Below are positions 29,050 through 34,279 of a stretch of DNA of 34,279 bases, piece by piece. Below the pieces are notes generated by a model, which did no database searches, was not told where the DNA came from, and worked only from the letters and a program-made list of their open reading frames with translations. Location of the stretch: contig JAPUKV010000049.1 of NCBI GenBank assembly GCA_027295475.1, positions 1 through 34,279 on the forward strand, given 5' to 3'. Every line of letters starts with the position of its first letter. The stretch's first letter is position 1. The DNA is from Pseudomonadota bacterium (GTDB lineage: Bacteria > Pseudomonadota > Gammaproteobacteria > Woeseiales > Woeseiaceae). The position numbers were made by a program, and so were the translations under genes.

Positions 29050-29063
29050 AATACCGGTAAGCA

Positions 29064-29855
29064 TTATCTCAAGCCCACCCAGCTGATGCCGAGCGCAAAC
29101 AATGGTGCTGCGGCTGTCACGCTATCGATTCGGTCGAGTACGCCGCCGTGCCCCGGAAAAAGCCGGCCGCTGTCTTTTACACCGGCATTCCTCTTAAACA
29201 TGCTCACCGTAAGGTCACCAATGATCGAGATGATGGCGACGGCGAGGCAAAACGGCAGCAATACAGCGATTTCGATCTCCAGCCAGTGTGCCCGGACCAA
29301 CGCCAGTACGGCAACCGCTAACAGGCCACCGAACACGCCTTCCCATGTTTTGCCCGGACTGATCTTCGGTGCCAGTTTAACCTTGCCGAAGCGCTTGCCT
29401 GTGAAATAAGCGCCGATATCTGCTACCCACACAATAATAAGGACGAACAACAACAGGGCTGGTTGCAGTGAGTACAGTGACATGATTGCAATGTATGCCG
29501 GAATCAGCACGAGCGCACCGCAGATCCAGCCTGCCAACTTCGGTATCGGCGTCGGAAACACAAACACCCAAAACAGCGCAATCAGCCACCAGGCGAGCGC
29601 GACTTTCAGGACGACTCCGACAGCGAATTCGTTGGCCAGACCGACGGAGGCAGCGGCCAGGAGCGCCGCTATCAGGCCAACGTAGACGAGCCGCACCGCG
29701 ACTTTTTCGGGTCTTAGAAAACCTGACCATTCCCACGCGCCGGCGAGAATCAGTGCAGCAAACACACCCTGTGCGATCGCGGGCGGCAGCACGAACAGGA
29801 CGACGAGGAGCGCGCCCAGGGCGACCACCGCCGTCACTACGCGTACTTTGAGCAT
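29064..29855 (-). CDS. cdsA: Phosphatidate cytidylyltransferase (CDP-diglyceride synthase)
   Basis: CdsA makes CDP-diacylglycerol from CTP and phosphatidic acid, the entry point to membrane phospholipids, at the inner membrane. The 263-residue protein is almost all transmembrane (about eight segments). It carries the C-terminal family signature SMFKRNAGVKDSGRLFPGHG followed by GVLDRID, with the metal-binding aspartates. GKTWEGVFGG lies earlier. GAGG sits nine bases before ATG 29855, and the start comes one base after the uppS stop, so the pair is coupled. uppS-cdsA order is conserved across bacteria. Confidence 0.97.
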   Translation of the reverse strand: MLKVRVVTAVVALGALLVVLFVLPPAIAQGVFAALILAGAWEWSGFLRPEKVAVRLVYVGLIAALLAAASVGLANEFAVGVVLKVALAWWLIALFWVFVFPTPIPKLAGWICGALVLIPAYIAIMSLYSLQPALLLFVLIIVWVADIGAYFTGKRFGKVKLAPKISPGKTWEGVFGGLLAVAVLALVRAHWLEIEIAVLLPFCLAVAIISIIGDLTVSMFKRNAGVKDSGRLFPGHGGVLDRIDSVTAAAPLFALGISWVGLR

Positions 29856-29856
29856 C

Positions 29857-30615
29857 TCAAACCGCCTCTACCTGTTCGCCCGTATGGCCATAACGCCGCT
29901 GTCTCAAGCCGTAAAACGACAACGCTTCGTCAAATTCCCGCTCGCAGAAGTCCGGCCAGAGGCAATCGCAAAAATAGAGTTCCGAGTACGCGAGATTCCA
30001 CAGCAGGAAGTTACTGATGCGCTGCTCCCCACCCGTGCGAATCAACAGATCGGGATCCGGAACGCCGACCAGCGCCAGCTCACTGGCAAACCTTTCATCG
30101 TCAATGTCTTTAATGGTCAACTCCTTGCATGCCACCTTGCCCGCCAGCTGCCTCGCCGCATTGACGATATCCCACCGTCCACCGTATGCCACCGCGATGA
30201 TCAGATTCAGACCGCTGTTTTCCCTGGTTTTTTCTTCGGCCGCCCCGATCCTCCTCAGCAGCCTCGGTTTGAGCTGCTGCCGCGCGCCAACAAACCGAAG
30301 CCTTACATTATTACGATGCAGATCATCCACTTCTCGTTGCAACGCTTCGAGAAACAGGCTCATTAAGCGGCTGACCTCATCCTGCGGCCGTTGCCAGTTT
30401 TCACTGCTGAAGGCAAACAATGTCAGGAACGATACGCCCCGTTTCGCGGCGACTTCCACGGTTTCGCGAACTGCTTTGACGCCGGCACGGTGCCCGGCGT
30501 GGCGTGGTTGTGACCGCGCCTTCGCCCAGCGGCCATTGCCGTCCATTATTACCGCGATATGCCGCGGCACATCCATGCCCGCTGCATTGTTGGCTGCCGT
30601 ATCTGAATCCTCCAT
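29857..30615 (-). CDS. uppS: Undecaprenyl diphosphate synthase
   Basis: UppS extends farnesyl diphosphate with eight isopentenyl units in cis to make the C55 carrier needed for peptidoglycan and O-antigen. The 252-residue protein (253 in E. coli) has the substrate-binding HIAVIMDGNGRWAK (catalytic Asp, about residue 26), FAFSSENWQRP and the C-terminal DLLIRTGGEQRISNFLLWN and YSELYF motifs. The first 13 residues (MEDSDTAANNAAG) precede the conserved start. It uses isoprenoid precursors whose MEP-pathway genes are missing from their usual places in this window. In enterics dxr lies between frr and uppS; here only 31 bases (with repeat copy E) separate them. Confidence 0.97.
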   Translation of the reverse strand: MEDSDTAANNAAGMDVPRHIAVIMDGNGRWAKARSQPRHAGHRAGVKAVRETVEVAAKRGVSFLTLFAFSSENWQRPQDEVSRLMSLFLEALQREVDDLHRNNVRLRFVGARQQLKPRLLRRIGAAEEKTRENSGLNLIIAVAYGGRWDIVNAARQLAGKVACKELTIKDIDDERFASELALVGVPDPDLLIRTGGEQRISNFLLWNLAYSELYFCDCLWPDFCEREFDEALSFYGLRQRRYGHTGEQVEAV

Positions 30616-30629
30616 TCGCGACGCGCCTG

Positions 30630-30652
30630 CTAGTGGTCCAACAAGGTCATAT
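30630..30652 (+). repeat. Dispersed repeat copy E (frr/uppS junction)
   Basis: It starts CTAGTGGTCCAACAAGG, identical to copies A and B, and then reads TCATAT where the others have CTATAT. The change leaves TGA on the minus strand, which is the frr stop codon. It lies antisense to the genes and fills the whole gap between frr and uppS. Confidence 0.82.
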
Positions 30653-31204
30653 CTCCATCACGTCGCTTTCTTTCTCGGCCAGGACCTTCTCTATGTCTTC
30701 AATATGCCGATCCGTGATTGCCTGAATCTCGTCATGCGCACGATGGTCGTCGTCCGCGCCAATCAGTTTTTCCTTCAGGAGTTCCTTGATATCGCTGAGC
30801 GCGTCTCTGCGGATATTGCGTACGGCGACACGGCCCCCTTCCGCCTCATGGCGTACCAGGCGAATCATGTCCTTGCGACGTTCTTCGGTGAGCGGCGGTA
30901 ACGGCACGCGAATGACCGCCCCCGCTGACGCGGGATTCAGGCCCAGGTCCGAGGTCAGTATTGCTTTTTCAATGGCCGGCACCATGGTCTTTTCCCAGGG
31001 GGCGACGGTGAGCGTTCGCGCGTCTTCGACATTGATGTTCGCAACCTGGTTTAGCGGTACTGCACTACCGTAATACTCGACCGTAATATGCTCGAGCAGA
31101 CTCGTGTGCGCACGGCCGGTACGGAGCTTGGTCAACTCCTGACGAAGTGCTGCAACACTCTTGTCCATGCGACTGCCGGCGTCTTTTTTGATGTCATCTA
31201 GCAC
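30647..31204 (-). CDS. frr: Ribosome recycling factor
   Basis: RRF, together with EF-G, splits post-termination ribosomes into subunits. The 185-residue length is identical to E. coli. Recognisable family stretches are [20 protein letters not shown], the [19 protein letters not shown] hinge region, [12 protein letters not shown] and VRNIRRDA. The three-helix-bundle and beta/alpha/beta domains are both complete. The final codon and TGA stop border or overlap repeat copy E. It follows pyrH after 39 bases. Confidence 0.98.
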   Translation of the reverse strand: MLDDIKKDAGSRMDKSVAALRQELTKLRTGRAHTSLLEHITVEYYGSAVPLNQVANINVEDARTLTVAPWEKTMVPAIEKAILTSDLGLNPASAGAVIRVPLPPLTEERRKDMIRLVRHEAEGGRVAVRNIRRDALSDIKELLKEKLIGADDDHRAHDEIQAITDRHIEDIEKVLAEKESDVMEI

Positions 31205-31243
31205 GGTCCTCGCCCTCTCTTGTCTCTGGGTCTCATAGCCTCG

Positions 31244-31978
31244 TCAAGCCGTGACCAATGTTCCAAAGTCCTCATCGGTGATCGCCTGCACGAGTGCATC
31301 TGCGTCGTTCAGGTTAAAAATCCGTAACGGTAAATTATTGTCCCGGCACATTACGACGGCCGTCGCATCTATGACCTGGAGTTTGTCCGCCAGGACTTTG
31401 TCGAATGAGACGGTGTCGTATTTCAATGCCTTCTCATTCAGGTTCGGATCGGAGTCATAAACACCGCTGACCATCGTAGCTTTCAGCAGCACGTCGGCGC
31501 CGATCTCAATCGCGCGAAGACTGGCTGCCGTGTCTGTCGTAAAAAACGGATTTCCGGTGCCTGCGGCGAGAATCACGACGCGTCCTTTCTCCAGATGCCG
31601 CACGGCGCGCCGTCGGATGTAATCCTCGCAGACTTTATGAACCTCCAGCGCTGACATGACGCGTGCATCCAAGTCCAGGGACTCCAACGCATCCTGGATA
31701 GCCAGCGCGTTAATGACGGTCGCAAGCATGCCCATGTTGTCGCCCGTTACCCGGTCCATACCTGCCCTGGCCAGACCGGCACCACGGAATATGTTGCCGC
31801 CGCCGATAACGATGGCGAGTTCAACACCGAGTTTCCGGACTTCTGCAATCTCGGCGGCAATGCGTTGTATCACGCTCAGCTCGATGCCGTAATCCAGCTC
31901 ACCCATCAGCGCCTCGCCGCTCAACTTGAGTAGAACGCGACGATAAAGTACGCCGGGCTGAACCTGCGCTTCGCTCAT
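31244..31978 (-). CDS. pyrH: UMP kinase
   Basis: PyrH phosphorylates UMP to UDP using ATP and is hexameric, activated by GTP and inhibited by UTP in enterics. It belongs to the amino acid kinase fold. The N-terminal [39 protein letters not shown] and the C-terminal [22 protein letters not shown] are characteristic. I chose ATG 31978 (244 residues; E. coli 241). The frame opens 26 codons earlier at 32056 with a stretch not seen in the family. AAGG lies a little far upstream. The tsf-pyrH gap (31979-32088) shows no clear promoter. UDP from PyrH feeds the UTP used by PyrG. Confidence 0.97.
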   Translation of the reverse strand: MSEAQVQPGVLYRRVLLKLSGEALMGELDYGIELSVIQRIAAEIAEVRKLGVELAIVIGGGNIFRGAGLARAGMDRVTGDNMGMLATVINALAIQDALESLDLDARVMSALEVHKVCEDYIRRRAVRHLEKGRVVILAAGTGNPFFTTDTAASLRAIEIGADVLLKATMVSGVYDSDPNLNEKALKYDTVSFDKVLADKLQVIDATAVVMCRDNNLPLRIFNLNDADALVQAITDEDFGTLVTA

Positions 31979-32088
31979 GCTGGCTGCCTTTTCAAGTGAA
32001 TTATTAGCAACTGCGCTGCCTTCAGGGTAGCTGCCAATTTTACCCGATTCATCCAACCTGATCCGTGTTAGCTAGAATTTTCAATTAT

Positions 32089-32967
32089 TTAGCCGCTTTG
32101 TTTAATCTGGGACATCACCTCTGCGGCGAAGTTTTCCTGCTTTTTCTCGATGCCCTCACCGACCTCGTAACGTATGAATTCTTTAACTTCCGCGCCGGCG
32201 GCTTCGAGTAGTTCGCCGACAGACACGTCCGGGTCCTTGACGAACGGCTGACCCAATAAAGTAATATCTTTCAAGAACTTAGCCATCCTCCCGCTGACCA
32301 TTTTCTCGATGATCTCGGGCGGTTTACCGGATTCCTGCGCCTGTTCAGTTATTATCCTGCGCTCGCTCTCAAGCGTTGCGGCGGGCACGCCCGCCTCGTC
32401 TATGCATACCGGGTTTGTGGCAGCGACATGCATGGCGATGTTCCGGGCCAATTCAGCATCCCCGCCCGACAGAGACACGACTGCGCCAATTCTCGCCCCG
32501 TGCGTGTAATTGCCGAGTTGATCCGCGGCATCGACACGGGCGAAACGACGCACCGAGATATTCTCGCCAACCTTGTTGACCAGCTCGGTCCTGGCTGCTT
32601 CGATTATTTTGCCGTCGGCGCGAGACTCTGCCAGCAGCGCCTTGACGTCTTCGGCATTGCCGGCGAGTGCCGTCGCCGCGACCGAATCCACGAACGCGAT
32701 GAAATTCTCATCCTTGGCAACGAAGTCGGTTTCCGAGTTGATTTCGGCGATGACTGCCTTGTTCCCGTCGGTAGCCACGACGATGCGGCCGTCGGCCGCG
32801 ATGCGACCGGCTTTCTTGTCGGCCTTTGCCTGGCCCGATTTACGGAGAAGCTCGATGGCTGCGTCTATGTCGCCGCCGGTCTCGACCAGAACTTTCTTGC
32901 AATCCATCATTCCGGCGCCGCTGCGCTCGCGGAGTTCTTTAACCATTGATGCACTGATAGACATCAT
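32089..32967 (-). CDS. tsf: Translation elongation factor EF-Ts
   Basis: EF-Ts recycles EF-Tu by exchanging GDP for GTP. The 292-residue protein is slightly longer than E. coli EF-Ts (283). The N-terminal UBA-like domain carries VKELRERSGAGMMDCKKVL, and the EF-Tu contact motif ETDFVAKDENF lies at about residues 79-89. The C-terminal part with FVKDPDVSVGELL follows. Two consecutive ATGs (32967 and 32964) follow AAAGGA; the second gives the usual MSISAS-type start with better spacing. It lies 80 bases after rpsB, the universal rpsB-tsf pair. No strong terminator was seen between them. Confidence 0.98.
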   Translation of the reverse strand: MMSISASMVKELRERSGAGMMDCKKVLVETGGDIDAAIELLRKSGQAKADKKAGRIAADGRIVVATDGNKAVIAEINSETDFVAKDENFIAFVDSVAATALAGNAEDVKALLAESRADGKIIEAARTELVNKVGENISVRRFARVDAADQLGNYTHGARIGAVVSLSGGDAELARNIAMHVAATNPVCIDEAGVPAATLESERRIITEQAQESGKPPEIIEKMVSGRMAKFLKDITLLGQPFVKDPDVSVGELLEAAGAEVKEFIRYEVGEGIEKKQENFAAEVMSQIKQSG

Positions 32968-33047
32968 TTTTTCCTTTGCGTCAATTTACCCGACGACCTC
33001 TGCAAAACACTGCACTTGACACTCAAGACCTATAATCCGGTGCCCGC

Positions 33048-34279
33048 TCAGGCTGACTTGTCTTTATTGTCAGTTGGCTTCGCCGCCGCCTTCTTTTTGC
33101 TGGTCTTCTTCGCGGCGCTTTTCGTGGCCGCTTTGTCAGCGGCAGTTATTTTTGTCGCCGCTTTCTTTGTCGCAGCCTTCTTGGTTGTCGTTGTCTTTGC
33201 GGCAGCTTTCTTTGTCACCGTTTTCTTTGTGGCGGTTTTCTTTATCGCCGGTTTTTTCTTGAGCGTAGCGTCCCCGGCTTGAATATCAGCCTTGGCCTCT
33301 TGCGGCTTTTCTTCAGGTGCTGCGGCGGGCTTCGTCTCCTTCGCCTTCTGATCTGGCTCCGGCTCAAGCTCTGCCTTACCCTCGGCCTTTTGTTCGGCTT
33401 CCGGCTTGTCAGGACCCGCTTCAACGGCTTGCGGCTCTCCATCGCTGAAGCCTTCCGGCAGTGCTGCCGCTACAGGCTCCGGGGTCTTGGCGGGCTCTGC
33501 CTTTTCTTTCGCGTCGCTGGAAACGGTGATGGAAGCCCTCTTTCTGAGTGTTTTTCTGACCGCTGTTTTCCTGGCTGCTTTTTTCTTTCTGCCCGTAGCT
33601 TTCTTCGGCTTGCCTTCGTCATCCAGTTCGACAAATTCATCTTCGCCCAAAGCGACCTCTGGAAGAGAAGCCTTGCCGTCGAGTACTGCGTCGGCAATCA
33701 ATGTCGCGTACAGGGTAATCGCCCGCATCGCGTCGTCGTTACCGGGAATCACGTAGTCGACGTCGTCCGGCGAACAATTGGTGTCGACAACAGCGACGAC
33801 CGGAATATCCAGTTTTCGGGCTTCGCGGACCGCAATGTCTTCGTGATCGACATCGACAACAAACAAGACGTCGGGAAGTGCCGCCATTTTTTTGATGCCG
33901 CCCAGGCTTCGCTCGAGTTTGTCGCGATCGCGAGTCAGCCCCAGCACTTCTTTCTTGGTCAGGTGATCGAAGCCGCCCTCTTCTTCCATTTGTTCGAGAT
34001 CGGTAAGCCTCTTCACAGACTGCCGGATCGTTTTGTAATTCGTCAGCATGCCGCCGAGCCAGCGGTGGCTGACAAAGGGCATATCACAGCGATCAGCCTG
34101 CGCACGAATCGCCTCTCGCGCCGAACGCTTGGTGCCGACAAAGAGTACCTTGCCGCCGTCAGCAACGATTGTCTTGACAAAGGCGTACGCGTCCTGCGCC
34201 ATCGGCAGGCTCTTTTCAAGATTGATGATGTGGATTTTGTTACGTTCGCCGAAGATGTAGGGTGCCATCTTCGGGTTCC
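33048..34279 (-). CDS. rpsB: Ribosomal protein S2, 5' end cut by window, with long charged C-terminal extension
   Basis: S2 binds the 30S head-body junction with S1. The window starts inside the gene (…[21 protein letters not shown]), so roughly 26 N-terminal residues are missing. The S2 core is normal to about 210 visible residues, including [35 protein letters not shown] and [21 protein letters not shown]. coli S2 ends near here (241 in total). This protein continues about 195 residues in three parts. The first is basic ([16 protein letters not shown]...). The second is an acidic Pro/Glu/Ala linker. The third is a 73-residue Lys/Ala/Thr-rich end with about one lysine in three ([15 protein letters not shown] repeats). 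The reading frame is continuous to TGA at 33048, with no sign of a frameshift. Confidence 0.95.
   Translation of the reverse strand, partial: NPKMAPYIFGERNKIHIINLEKSLPMAQDAYAFVKTIVADGGKVLFVGTKRSAREAIRAQADRCDMPFVSHRWLGGMLTNYKTIRQSVKRLTDLEQMEEEGGFDHLTKKEVLGLTRDRDKLERSLGGIKKMAALPDVLFVVDVDHEDIAVREARKLDIPVVAVVDTNCSPDDVDYVIPGNDDAMRAITLYATLIADAVLDGKASLPEVALGEDEFVELDDEGKPKKATGRKKKAARKTAVRKTLRKRASITVSSDAKEKAEPAKTPEPVAAALPEGFSDGEPQAVEAGPDKPEAEQKAEGKAELEPEPDQKAKETKPAAAPEEKPQEAKADIQAGDATLKKKPAIKKTATKKTVTKKAAAKTTTTKKAATKKAATKITAADKAATKSAAKKTSKKKAAAKPTDNKDKSA

Noticed and set aside
28910..29063. A decayed dxr remnant
   Set aside because: I translated the frame continuous with rseP and saw nothing like the Dxr C-terminus; the gap is too short for a meaningful fragment.

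Overview
The window is a core-genome segment of a gammaproteobacterium. GC content is moderately high (my impression is the upper 50s per cent). Nearly all genes are housekeeping genes in the order typical of Xanthomonadales/Chromatiales-type gammaproteobacteria rather than enterics: a RpfE-type gene, recJ and prfB together, a Mth938-like gene beside rpoS, and a YqaA/DedA gene between pcm and nlpD. The lineage is inferred from protein resemblance and synteny; no 16S gene is present. No phage, insertion sequence, CRISPR array, tRNA or rRNA was seen.

Layout, left to right. Positions 1-3709 (minus): prfB (3' end cut by the window, with the programmed +1 frameshift), recJ and an RpfE-type gene. 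3834-4274 (plus): a Mth938-like gene. 4330-8083 (minus): rpoS, nlpD, a DedA/YqaA membrane protein, pcm and surE. 8227-8793 (plus): an Smr-domain gene. 8859-15695 (minus): truD, ftsB, eno, kdsA, pyrG and tilS. 15886-34279 (minus): accA, dnaE, rnhB, lpxB, lpxA, fabZ, lpxD, skp, bamA, rseP, cdsA, uppS, frr, pyrH, tsf and rpsB (5' end cut). Transcription runs right to left except for the two plus-strand genes. The large right-hand block joins translation (S2, EF-Ts, RRF), phospholipid and lipid A synthesis, outer-membrane protein assembly and replication. The middle block joins central metabolism, CTP and KDO synthesis, cell division, tRNA modification and the surE-pcm-nlpD-rpoS stress module.

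Three things stand out. First, the MEP isoprenoid genes dxr, ispD and ispF are missing from both places where gammaproteobacterial synteny predicts them: frr/uppS/cdsA/rseP, and ftsB/truD. The isoprenoid consumer uppS is intact. Second, the gene junctions are full of short dispersed repeats: a family with core CCAACAAGGCTATATTGA (five copies), a long palindrome shared by both convergent junctions, a four-copy 24-bp REP-like tandem array before eno, and a four-hairpin cluster between tilS and accA. Several of these supply stop codons, Shine-Dalgarno-like sequences, start codons or C-terminal residues to neighbouring genes. The clearest case is a 7-codon mini-ORF made by a repeat and coupled by ATGA overlap to bamA. 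Third, ribosomal protein S2 carries a tail of roughly 195 residues that ends in a lysine/alanine/threonine-rich, histone H1-like segment.

No intergenic stretch exceeds about 205 bases. The larger gaps (14146-14348, 15696-15885, 28910-29063, 8084-8226) are described individually.
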